37,894 nucleotides of DNA, from NCBI GenBank assembly GCA_030039525.1, contig JASHVI010000197.1, positions 1 through 37,894 of the forward strand, read 5' to 3'. Numbering within the stretch: the first letter of the stretch is position 1; each line of letters starts with the position of its first letter. Below are positions 1-7,623 of the stretch, piece by piece. The translations under genes were made by a program, and so were the position numbers. This DNA comes from Thermoplasmata archaeon. GTDB taxonomy: Archaea > Thermoplasmatota > Thermoplasmata > Lutacidiplasmatales > UBA184. The notes below the pieces were generated by a model. The model worked only from the letters and a program-made list of their open reading frames with translations, was not told the origin of the DNA and ran no database searches.

Positions 1-104
1 GGAAGCGGGGTCTCGATGAACCCGAGACGTCGATAGAAGCGAACGCTCGAGGCGAGGTCGTTACACGGGATGATCGGAACCGCTGAGTGGGTCCGCGCCG
101 GCAT
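1..104 (-). CDS. VOC (glyoxalase/bleomycin-resistance) family protein, N-terminal fragment
   Basis: The minus strand opens with an ATG at 104-102 and reads 34 residues before leaving the window. The segment AVPIIPCNDLASSVRFYRRL is the typical first beta strand and helix of a VOC fold: a 'P-hydrophobic-x-V/C-x-D' strand, then 'S-x-x-FY-x-x-L-GF'. Members of the fold include glyoxalases, extradiol dioxygenases and antibiotic-binding proteins. The metal ligands and substrate residues lie outside the window, so no reaction can be named. I see no clear Shine-Dalgarno sequence before the ATG. Family membership is fairly safe despite the short stretch; function is not. Confidence 0.72.
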   Translation of the reverse strand, partial: MPARTHSAVPIIPCNDLASSVRFYRRLGFIETPL

Positions 105-537
105 CGGCCGGGCAACGCGGCGCTCGACCAAAAGCTCGCCACTCCGATAGGTGCCGACGGGCTCGCACGCTCGTCGGGTGGAATCCTGGCAAAGCTGACG
201 GGCCCCACGCCTTCGCGAGGTGTCCCTCCTTCGGCGATCTACCTGAGCCGGTCCGGTCGACCTCCGAGAACTCGGCGAAGGGGCCCGCCCCGCCGTCCCG
301 ACATCGTCCGCCCGCGCGTCGAGCTCGGTCAGGGACCGACGACGTGCGCTCAGTGGGACCGCGTCGGGGCGAGCCGTACCGCCGGTCCCGCGGACGTGCC
401 CGGTGAATCCGGCGTGTCCTGATGAGCCCTCGATGTCCACAAGCCCGAGCGATCTTCGGACCCCGTAACGCGCCCCCGATGAGCCGGGCACCCCTCCGGC
501 GCTCGCGGGAGGCGACCAGGGGCCTCGCCCGGTCAGT
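105..537. other. Intergenic stretch with no supported gene
   Basis: This 433-base gap separates the start of the VOC gene from the stop of the first secreted-protein gene. An open frame at 87-422 (+) exists, but it is rich in Pro, Arg and Gly, shows no fold-like pattern and overlaps the VOC start, so it looks like a chance frame in GC-rich DNA. I see no TATA-like box, repeat or RNA structure here. Confidence 0.5.
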
Positions 538-1431
538 TCAGCCGATGGTTACGTTGTCGAGTCGAATGTAGTTCGGCCCGGTTCCCAAGTTCTCTTCGGC
601 CGTCGCCCGCGCATGCCCCAGGATCGAGGTCCGATCCGCAAGGATCTCGGACTCGGCGACCGCTTGGATATCGATCTCGAGCTGATACCTATCGGTGGTC
701 ACGAAGGGGACCGACACCGGCAGCTTGTCGTGGAACGTGGCGCTGAGCGACGCGTTGCTCCCCGTGACGGTCGAGGTGCAGCCGGACGAACCGCAGGCGT
801 ACATGTCGAGCGACTCGTTGTCGATCGGGTAGGCGTGACTCCAGTAGGTCGAGCTCCAGTAGTAGAAGGTAGAGGTCGTCACGTCGATCACGTACGGCAC
901 CACCTCCAGGTAGACCGAGGCATACTGGACGCAATAGCGCGACACGAAGCTCGAGCGGGCGCACCCCGCGTGCTGGAGCGTCTCGTTCCAGGACGCGCGG
1001 AAGGTGAGATTCGCCGTGACCACCGCCGTGCCGTTGGTCGACGGTCGGAGCGGGAGGAGGATGGTGAAGCCCATCTCCGCGAGCGACTCACTTTCGTATC
1101 CTCCGCCGTCGTACGACGCCGCGCAGGACTTCGCTCCCGTGATCAGGCCGAGGCCCCCCTGGCCGGTGGAGAGCTGGAGGTGGGGCCGATCCGTCACCGT
1201 GAGCCTCGCGCACCCGGACCGACCGTCATCCGTCCAGGGCCGGACGTGGCCGCTGAACGGGGCCGAGAACGTCGTGACGCCATTCGGCAGGATCGCGGGG
1301 GCGGCTCCGGCGGTGCTCAACGAGAGTACGGCCAGAAGAGCAAAGGGTGCGGCCCACAGCGCGGCCCGGACCGCCCTCGGTCCCCGACGTGCGGCGTGGC
1401 ACAGGGCCGGGCCGTTCGCGCGGGCGACCAT
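538..1431 (-). CDS. Secreted protein of a lineage-specific family (member 1)
   Basis: A 297-residue exported protein. The ATG at 1431-1429 overlaps the stop codon of the upstream paralogue (TGATG), implying translational coupling. An Arg-rich n-region is followed by a hydrophobic stretch (about residues 20-40) ending at AGAAP, a signal peptide. The mature part has several Cys residues and many N-x-S/T sequons, as expected of a glycosylated archaeal surface or secreted protein. Family features are an early APFSG motif, a central 'VTANLTFRASW' strand followed by Cys and 'ASVYLEVVPYVIDVTT', a CGSSGC motif near the last third, and a C-terminal 'LGHARATAEENLGTG...L..VTI'. No known domain is recognised. 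A beta-rich fold is likely; an adhesin or extracellular binding role is only a guess. Confidence 0.8.
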   Translation of the reverse strand: MVARANGPALCHAARRGPRAVRAALWAAPFALLAVLSLSTAGAAPAILPNGVTTFSAPFSGHVRPWTDDGRSGCARLTVTDRPHLQLSTGQGGLGLITGAKSCAASYDGGGYESESLAEMGFTILLPLRPSTNGTAVVTANLTFRASWNETLQHAGCARSSFVSRYCVQYASVYLEVVPYVIDVTTSTFYYWSSTYWSHAYPIDNESLDMYACGSSGCTSTVTGSNASLSATFHDKLPVSVPFVTTDRYQLEIDIQAVAESEILADRTSILGHARATAEENLGTGPNYIRLDNVTIG

Positions 1432-2297
1432 CACTGCACCAACAGGCGGTTCAGCGAGAGACCCGCCCCGCCCGCGCCCAGATTGAGCGCGGCGGCGCCA
1501 TTGGCGTGCCCCAGAAAGTGGGTGGATCCGGCTTCGAAGACCACGTCGGTGGTCGCGGTGATGTAGGTGATCCACTGGTAATGATCCGACACCAGCAGGG
1601 ACGAAGTGACCGTGGTGGAGAGACGGTAGGTCCCGAAGTAGCTGGCGGAGGCTCCGGTCACGTTGGATACGCAGCCGGAGCTGCCGCACGTCATCGAGTC
1701 GGTGGTCGAGTTTTCGATCTGGTATCCGTAGAGGGAGTTGGGCCGGAGGTATGATTGGTTGGTCGTGTCCCAAATGAAGTAGTAGATGTCGAGCTCAACG
1801 TAAGCCTCCTGGAAACAGTACGCCCCGTTCGAGCCGGCCGCGCAGGTGGTCGCATTCAACCACTCCCCCCATCCCAATTTCAGGGTCCAGTTCGCCGTGA
1901 CGGATTGCACCCCGTTCCGGGGCACATGGATCGGGATGCTCATGACGATCTGACCCGTGGTTCCGGCCCCGGTCTGGTAGTACCCGCCTCCCGCCGCGCG
2001 CGCGCAGGTCTTGCCCCAGGTGGAAACGCCCAATCCTCCGAGACCGGAGGAGAGGTTGAACCAAGGCCGCGTTCCAACGAGCGAGTGCGAGCAGGCAGCG
2101 AAGGACTTGTCGACCGACACGGACCTCGTCCCGTGGAAAGGGGCGCGAAGAGCGACGGCTGGGTGGGTGGACGCAGCGGACGCAGCGCCCGAGAGGACCA
2201 CGAGGATCGAGAGGGCCCCGACGGTCGCGATCCCGCGTAGTCGGACCGACGCACCGAGGCGACGCGTTGGGGGAGGGCGGCTCGGGACTCGCTGCAA
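1431..2297 (-). CDS. Secreted protein of a lineage-specific family (member 2)
   Basis: A 288-residue exported protein, first gene of a two-gene operon with its neighbour (TGATG overlap). The longest frame starts at TTG (2297); there is no ATG before the hydrophobic segment. A weak TATA-like TTTACC near 2326-2331 would give a very short leader. The signal peptide covers about residues 18-42 and ends at SAAS. It shares with the neighbour APFHG, GLGGLG, 'VTANWTLKLGW', 'YVELDIYYFIWDTTN', CGSSGC and the C-terminal 'FLGHANGAAALNLG'. The two are clearly recent duplicates, and the shared CGSSGC pair suggests a disulphide. Function unknown; location outside the membrane is well supported. Confidence 0.8.
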   Translation of the reverse strand: MQRVPSRPPPTRRLGASVRLRGIATVGALSILVVLSGAASAASTHPAVALRAPFHGTRSVSVDKSFAACSHSLVGTRPWFNLSSGLGGLGVSTWGKTCARAAGGGYYQTGAGTTGQIVMSIPIHVPRNGVQSVTANWTLKLGWGEWLNATTCAAGSNGAYCFQEAYVELDIYYFIWDTTNQSYLRPNSLYGYQIENSTTDSMTCGSSGCVSNVTGASASYFGTYRLSTTVTSSLLVSDHYQWITYITATTDVVFEAGSTHFLGHANGAAALNLGAGGAGLSLNRLLVQ

Positions 2298-2521
2298 CGG
2301 TGGCCGAGCGGGACTCCGCTGGGTTGGTAAAGGGTTTTCGAGGCGTGAGGGATGTCCGTCTCGCTCGACCCCGGGTTCAGAATGCCTGGGTTGTGGACCA
2401 AGCTAGGGGCCCCGCAGCCTACCGCCTCGGTCGCGTGGCGAACCTCGGGAGTCGACCATCCCTGGGCGATGCCCGCCGAGGGCGCGGACCGCGATCCCGG
2501 CGCCCGCCCGCTCGTTGCCCC

Positions 2522-3631
2522 TTACCAAAGACTGGACTGCGAATCCTCGTTCCCGTGCCGGGCGAAGGCCTGTCGGACCGTGGCCGAAATGGCGGAAACG
2601 TCGACGCTCTCGACATGCTCCCCCGTGGCGGAGCCCGACGACCACGCGTGGGGGACCGCCAGCCACTGTCCGGGGTAGGTCGCGTTGGAGCCGGCGCCCG
2701 TGTCGTAGTAGAGCCCCAAGGTCGCTCGGAGGCTGGTCACGTTCGTCACCTCGGAGCAGCACGGGCCGGCCAGGACCCACTCGGCGTCCACGTGACCTCC
2801 TCCGGGCCAATGCGTTCCGACCTCGATCTCGGGGTGCCCTGCGCCCGCGGAGCCGGGCGTGAACAGGATTCGATCGAAATATCCCGAGTATCGAACGGTC
2901 GACCCTTCCTTCACCGCGCCGTAGAACGCGAGGCAGGAATCGTGGGCCCGAGCGCACGTGTAGTACGAGTTCATGTTCGGCCCGACGGTCATCACCGCCC
3001 ACAGGGAGATGGGCAGGGTCAGGTTGTAGATGACCGGTCCGACGCAGTAGTAGAACAGGCCTCCTTTCGACCCGAGGCTCGCGAACGCGGCCTGCCGGCA
3101 CGCGCCGCTCTGGTTCACCGCCATCGAGCCCGGGTCTAGGTCGCGAGCCTTGCTGGACTCGTTCCGGAGATTGTCCCCGAAGCTCACGCTGTAGGTTCCC
3201 CGGACGCATGGCAGCGAGCAGACCTTCCCGTCAAAGCCGACGTTCACGATGTTCTGGGGCCAGTACGAGCCGTTGTTGTTCTCGTCCATGAGCCCGAAGG
3301 CCCCGAGGTTCTCCTGCAGGCTCATGCAGGTGGTCGCGTACGGGTCGACTTTCGGCGGGCAGGAGGCTCGGTTCGAGAGCTTGGCCATCGTCAACTTCGT
3401 GATCTTCGCAAAACCCTCGAACGACGCCGCCGCGTATTGATAGGCGGTCCCATTGGGAGCGACGCCGTAATCGACCACGCCCATGGAGCAGTTCGAGCCG
3501 CAGACCGCCCCCGGCGGGGTCACGCTCGGCGTGGCGGCGGACGCCGCAGCGGCGGGGTTCGCCAGTCCGGCCGATAGAAGAAGCAGCGCCGGAATCGCGA
3601 GCAGCGCGATGCGACGACCGATCCTCAACAT
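2522..3631 (-). CDS. Divergent thermopsin-like (peptidase A5) secreted protein
   Basis: From the ATG at 3631 the protein has 369 residues. An in-frame start 48 bases upstream (3679) would only lengthen the n-region, and the 3631 ATG is preceded by GAGGTAGG on the minus strand. The signal peptide covers about residues 8-31. Residues 51-80 read MGVVDYGVAPNG..YQY...FEGFAKI, matching the start of the thermopsin domain, where 'MGIxDYG....Y.Y.T..F.G' is typical. Later segments echo thermopsin signatures: YWPQNIVNV (for YWVQDV), DAEWVLAGPCC (for DAELVLGGP) and LAVPHAWSSGS (for VPNAYNFGS). Thermopsins are acid proteases of thermoacidophilic archaea. This copy has several extra Cys pairs and is far from the canonical sequence, so activity is uncertain. 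Confidence 0.72.
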   Translation of the reverse strand: MLRIGRRIALLAIPALLLLSAGLANPAAAASAATPSVTPPGAVCGSNCSMGVVDYGVAPNGTAYQYAAASFEGFAKITKLTMAKLSNRASCPPKVDPYATTCMSLQENLGAFGLMDENNNGSYWPQNIVNVGFDGKVCSLPCVRGTYSVSFGDNLRNESSKARDLDPGSMAVNQSGACRQAAFASLGSKGGLFYYCVGPVIYNLTLPISLWAVMTVGPNMNSYYTCARAHDSCLAFYGAVKEGSTVRYSGYFDRILFTPGSAGAGHPEIEVGTHWPGGGHVDAEWVLAGPCCSEVTNVTSLRATLGLYYDTGAGSNATYPGQWLAVPHAWSSGSATGEHVESVDVSAISATVRQAFARHGNEDSQSSLW

Positions 3632-3948
3632 CCGATCGAGCCTACCTCGCCCGCGGCATCCTTCAGGCTCCTCGGTCAAATGAGCCTATGGAAGGCCGGA
3701 GGCTTCCCTTCGTCGGGGCAGTGGCAGTCCGCCGGGATCACGCGGCGCAAGTCGCGAACCCGGGTGGCGGTCGAGGGCGCATCCGGCCGGCTCCTCGCCG
3801 GGTCCCTTCGGCCGAGAGGGGGCGCGCATCGGGGAAGTGCGCTGCGCGGTCCGCTGCGGGATTCGGTAGGCTTCGAACCGGCCGGAGCCGTGGGAAGCGG
3901 TTGGGGGGGGGTCCAGCGGGAAGGCTGGACCCCACGGAGGGATCGGCG

Positions 3949-4839
3949 CTATGCGATCTTTATCCCGCGGAGTAGGGCTCCGTTCCCGAGGCTGCCCATG
4001 TTGAACTTGGCCTCCGCCGAGGGGGTTCCCTTCGCCTTGGCGTTGTCGAGCTCCACCTCCGAGTCGGTCTCCACGAGGAACGTCACGTAGACCTCGTACG
4101 CGTGGCTCGCGTTCAGGACCGGCGTCGTGAAGTTGTTGTAGATGCTCGTGACGTAGGTGTTCGAGCCGCTGAGCCCCGTGCCCGATCCAAAGCTGTAGTT
4201 CCCGCCGATCGGGGTGCAGGGCGTCGACACGCAGCTGAGCTGGCTGTAGTTCTCGACCGTCGCATAGTCGGCGATCGCCGAGACGAACGAGAACGTGATC
4301 GTGTAGTTGGTGAGGTCCTCGAAGATCGTGTACGTGTAGAGCTCCACCGAGGCCGTGGCCAGGCATTCGGAGAGCGCCGCCGCGTAGTTCAGCTTGCAGT
4401 GCGTGTAGGGGGTCACGGCCCACGAATCGAGCATGTTCAGGGCCCAGGTCTCGTTGACGGTGTACGACCGGTTGGCCGTGATGGTGACCGGTATCGAAAG
4501 GTCGAGGTACGTGTACCACTGCGCTTCGGTCCCGAGGCCCGGCGACTGGCACCCGGAGGCGTTCGACGTCGCGGACGTTCGGAAGGTCCCGGTCTTCGGC
4601 GCCCACTTCGGCTGCTTCTGGACGGTGAACTTCCCGCAGCCGGCGAACCCGCTCGAGACCTGGATCGACGCCCCGACGTGCGTGTACGGCGCGATGATGA
4701 CGACCCCGCTCGTCACCGACGCGCTCGCCGGCGAGAGTAGCATGAGGCTCGCGGCGAGAAACGCGAACGCTGTCGACCCCACCACCGTGAGTCGAATCGG
4801 GCGGGCCATCGGCTTCGGGAGGCTCCTTCGGTTGCTCAT
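3949..4839 (-). CDS. Secreted protein of a lineage-specific family (member 3)
   Basis: An exported protein of 296 residues from the ATG at 4839 (an in-frame TTG lies 12 bases upstream; AGGAG lies about 13 nt before the ATG). The signal peptide is about residues 11-41, ending at SASA. Family hallmarks are APYTH near the mature N terminus, a Gly-Cys pair (FAGCGKF), 'VNETWALNML', 'ATASVELYTYTIFEDLTN', a Cys pair (SCVSTPC) and the C-terminal 'AKFNMGSLGNGALLRGIKI'. It has more than ten N-x-S/T sequons. It stands alone with its own promoter (4904-4910). It shares the beta-strand pattern of members 1 and 2 but little identity. No function can be inferred. Confidence 0.78.
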   Translation of the reverse strand: MSNRRSLPKPMARPIRLTVVGSTAFAFLAASLMLLSPASASVTSGVVIIAPYTHVGASIQVSSGFAGCGKFTVQKQPKWAPKTGTFRTSATSNASGCQSPGLGTEAQWYTYLDLSIPVTITANRSYTVNETWALNMLDSWAVTPYTHCKLNYAAALSECLATASVELYTYTIFEDLTNYTITFSFVSAIADYATVENYSQLSCVSTPCTPIGGNYSFGSGTGLSGSNTYVTSIYNNFTTPVLNASHAYEVYVTFLVETDSEVELDNAKAKGTPSAEAKFNMGSLGNGALLRGIKIA

Positions 4840-4903
4840 GGTGCAGTCCAACTCCTGCCCGGGCCCCGCCCGGGGTCCTGGGCGCCCTCCGATCCGGTCC
4901 GTC

Positions 4904-4910
4904 TATATAT
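4904..4910 (-). promoter_or_regulatory. TATA box of secreted-protein gene 3949-4839
   Basis: TATATAT in otherwise GC-rich DNA, about 65 nt upstream of the ATG at 4839. A start about 26 nt downstream (near 4880) would give a leader of roughly 40 nt that contains the AGGAG motif. No gene starts to the right on the plus strand, so the minus reading is preferred. Confidence 0.6.
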
Positions 4911-5059
4911 CTGAGCGACCCCGGAAGCGACCACGTTCACGCTCCGGCGATGCAGCGGAGTTCGAGCACGGGTGGCGCGACGGGAGCGTCTCCCCGGGGA
5001 GCCCCCGGCCGTCGGCAGTCTTCGGAGGCGAACCGACCCCCGATCGAGCTGGGCTAGGG

Positions 5060-5686
5060 CTACTCCGGGGGGCTTCCCCGCGTGATCTCGCCGGCCCGGG
5101 CGTAGTAGTCCAACCGGACGCCCGTAGGGGTCGTCCGGCTCCACGAAAGCGACCACGCGGTCGGAACGGCGCCCTCGCCGAACAGCCGCTTCCCCGAGCC
5201 CAGAACGACGGGGGAGGTGATGAGATAGAGGTCATCGACCAGGTCCGCTCGGAGCAGGCTCTGTAACAGGTTGGAGCTCCCGATGACGTGGAGGTTCGGC
5301 CCGGCCTCGTCCTTCAAGCGGCGGACGGCCCCCGCGGCGTCCCCTTGCAGGAGTCTCGCGTTCTCCCAGCGGAGCTGCTCGAGGGTTCGGGACGCGACAT
5401 GCTTCACGTCGCGGTTGATGATCGCGCCGATCGGGTTGTCGCCATGACGGGGCCAGTAGTCGGCAAAAATCTCGTACGTTCGGCGCCCCAGGACCAGTTC
5501 GTGGGGCAGCGAGTAGAAGTCGAGCACGGACTGGTCCGACGTCTCGTCCCCGTAGTTCATCGCCCAGCCTCCGTGGGAAAAGCCGCCGTCCCGATCCTCG
5601 TCCGGTCCGCCGGGAGCCTGCATCACCCCATCCATCGAGAGGAATATCTGCGCCACGACGCGTCGCGGAGTTCTAGGGGGGCTCAT
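5060..5686 (-). CDS. RibD C-terminal / dihydrofolate-reductase-like family protein
   Basis: A 208-residue protein starting at the ATG at 5686; the frame continues upstream but that part is not protein-like. The N-terminal strand and turn RVVAQIFLSMDGVMQAPGG, LPHELVLGRRTYEIFADYWP, a 'HVIGSSNLLQSLL' segment and the 'ADLVDDLYLITSPVVLGSGKRLF' stretch are the hallmark blocks of the stand-alone RibD_C/DHFR-like reductases. These bind NADPH on a Rossmann-like sheet. True RibD reduces a pyrimidine riboside in riboflavin synthesis, but the stand-alone 'dihydrofolate reductase family' members usually have unknown substrates and sit in accessory regions, as here. Family assignment is firm; substrate is not known. 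Confidence 0.9.
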   Translation of the reverse strand: MSPPRTPRRVVAQIFLSMDGVMQAPGGPDEDRDGGFSHGGWAMNYGDETSDQSVLDFYSLPHELVLGRRTYEIFADYWPRHGDNPIGAIINRDVKHVASRTLEQLRWENARLLQGDAAGAVRRLKDEAGPNLHVIGSSNLLQSLLRADLVDDLYLITSPVVLGSGKRLFGEGAVPTAWSLSWSRTTPTGVRLDYYARAGEITRGSPPE

Positions 5687-5715
5687 CGGATACGCGAGCG
5701 CCGAGTCTTGCCCTG

Positions 5716-5721
5716 TAATTA
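5716..5721 (-). promoter_or_regulatory. Likely TATA box of the RibD-like gene
   Basis: TAATTA, the only AT-rich run between 5687 and 6000, lies about 32 nt upstream of the ATG at 5686. This is the spacing seen elsewhere in the window for near-leaderless transcripts. The rest of the 5687-6008 gap shows no gene. Confidence 0.5.
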
Positions 5722-6008
5722 CCTCGCCTCCACGACTCCGGCACCACCCCGTAGAGACTCGGCCAGGCTCGCACCGATCGCCTGCGTCTCGCTCAACCGC
5801 CCGCGAGCCGAAGCTCGGAGGTCCCCGGGCCCTCTCCCGAGATCTCCTCCGCCGCGGACCGCACCGAAGCGGCGCCGCAGGGTGTCCGGCGCTTAGCCAC
5901 GGGTCCCTACGTCCGAGGCTCGGGGTCGCTCTCGGCGCCGAGCGTACTGTCCCGGTCTTCGAGCGTCGTACCTCGCAAGGACGGGAGAAGACGTACCAAG
6001 CCAATCCG

Positions 6009-6014
6009 TTATAC
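6009..6014 (+). promoter_or_regulatory. TATA box and RBS upstream of the G1-like gene
   Basis: TTATAC in the otherwise GC-rich gap 5687-6075, about 64 nt before the start codon. The implied leader carries GAGGTG at 6062-6067, 8 nt before the GTG at 6076, a good archaeal Shine-Dalgarno match that favours this start. Confidence 0.55.
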
Positions 6015-6075
6015 GTCCGCACGGCTCGCAGCTGCCGAGCGCGAGCAGAGCCGGCGACTCGAGAGGTGGGTATCC

Positions 6076-7485
6076 GTGAGGTTGTTCGGCGGCGCCTCGA
6101 TGGTGAGTATTGCGGCGGTCGGCCTTCTGCTCCTGACGGTATTGCTGCCCGGATCCGTTTCCGGCACGGCCGTACCGGCCGGTGGGGCCCTCGCCCCGTT
6201 CGTTCTTCCGGGAGTCTCGGCCTCCACCCTCTGGGGAAATCCGGCGTGTCACGGAGGCCCCTTCGACGTCGGTCCCGCGAACCTGACCTCGAGCTCGGTC
6301 GTGACGCTTCCCGCTCCCGAGTGTGACTACATCTACGCCGGAGTCACCAACGGGGCCAACATTACGTCAGCCAGCCTTTCGGCCAACTTGACCTGGCCTC
6401 TCGCGAATTCCAGCTACGCCAAGTGGCGCGGCGCCTCGCAGATCGTCGAGATCGGCTCCGAGACGACCTCCGCCACCCGCGCCTGGAAGTACGTGGCCTA
6501 CCCCTCGTCGGCCAGCTTGACGGCTCCCGCCAACGGGACACCGGAACTCGGAGGTGTGGTCGTCTCGGCGCTCCCGACCGGGTTCCAAACCTACGTCTCC
6601 ACCAACTCCAGCTCCCTGACGGGATCGATCACCCTCCAGTCCCGCGCGTTCGTCCTCCTCGCCGTGGCCGCTTCGGGCGATTACTCGCCTCGCGTCGCAT
6701 CGCCGCTTCAGACGATCGCATCGCGGAGCCTCGGGAAGGGGGACTCCCTGCTGTTCGCGAGCGGCCGCTTCGGAGCGGGCTCGCAGACGTTCAGCGTCTC
6801 CTCGACCCAATCGAGCCCCGACGGATCGATCTCCGCCGTCCTCTACTACTACACCCAGACGAGTGACGTCAGGTCCCCGCTCTGGGGGGGTTATGTGGTG
6901 CCCACGGCGCGCGGGGTGACCGCCGTCAGCGAGGAATACTCGATCCCTCGCATCACGCGGCATTGCGGATACGGCGTCTCCGCGGCCGACATCCTGGTGG
7001 GGATTGATGGCTGGCGCGACTCGACCTCCGAGGTCGTAGGGACGACCTTGCTGTGCACGAACGGGACTCAAACGAACACCGCGTGGTACGACCTGCTTCC
7101 CTCCGCACCCGTAGCGATTCCCATCCCGGTCGCGATCGGACACAGCTACTACGCGTCGGTCGGATTCAACGCCACCACGCAGAACTACACGTTCACCTTC
7201 GTGGATCTCACGACGTCCAGGAGCTTCACCGCGACGGTCCACTCGAGCTCCAAGCCCTTGCGCAACGGGAGCTCGGCGGAGTGGGTCGTCTCGCTGGTGC
7301 CGGCGACCACCGCCAGCGGATACCTCCCGATCGCGAACCTGAGGAAAGGGTTCCGGATCAGCGACTGCCAAGCCACGATCGACGGCCAGACCGGAAAGAT
7401 CGCCGCCTTCTTCAACGACCGGGTTTCGGGACCGACCCACCCGGGTACCCTCGGCAAGACCGGGGACAGTTTCTTCGACCGATAG
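6076..7485 (+). CDS. Secreted G1 (eqolisin)-like protein, probably not an active peptidase
   Basis: A 469-residue exported protein with a GTG start supported by GAGGTG 8 nt upstream; an ATG at 6100 is an alternative. The signal peptide covers about residues 9-30. Residues 60-260 are a Ser/Thr-rich beta region of unknown type. Residues 268-430 follow the Peptidase A4/G1 pattern: WGGYVV (270-275), a VGIDGW block (308-313), AWYDLLP (336-342), and SAEWVV (400-405) followed by YLPIANL. In active family members the block after the DG motif contains the catalytic Gln in an E-Q-T-G context; here it reads E-V-V-G (319-322). The Glu of the AEW motif (402) is kept. It may bind rather than cut substrates. 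It lies just upstream of another exported protein and near a thermopsin. Confidence 0.72.
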   Translation: MRLFGGASMVSIAAVGLLLLTVLLPGSVSGTAVPAGGALAPFVLPGVSASTLWGNPACHGGPFDVGPANLTSSSVVTLPAPECDYIYAGVTNGANITSASLSANLTWPLANSSYAKWRGASQIVEIGSETTSATRAWKYVAYPSSASLTAPANGTPELGGVVVSALPTGFQTYVSTNSSSLTGSITLQSRAFVLLAVAASGDYSPRVASPLQTIASRSLGKGDSLLFASGRFGAGSQTFSVSSTQSSPDGSISAVLYYYTQTSDVRSPLWGGYVVPTARGVTAVSEEYSIPRITRHCGYGVSAADILVGIDGWRDSTSEVVGTTLLCTNGTQTNTAWYDLLPSAPVAIPIPVAIGHSYYASVGFNATTQNYTFTFVDLTTSRSFTATVHSSSKPLRNGSSAEWVVSLVPATTASGYLPIANLRKGFRISDCQATIDGQTGKIAAFFNDRVSGPTHPGTLGKTGDSFFDR

Positions 7486-7623
7486 GGCGTCGGCCCGGGG
7501 TCGCCCGATCGGTCACCCACCGCGCATCGTCTCGGGACCGCTCCGGCGGTCGTTTACGCCGGGAGGACGGACACGATGGCGCGACAGTGCGCGGAGTAAT
7601 ACGTCTCAGCCCCTGCCTGAGGC

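Noticed and set aside
87..422. 111-codon plus-strand open frame.
   Set aside because: Low-complexity Arg/Pro-rich sequence overlapping the start of the VOC gene, with no promoter or ribosome site.
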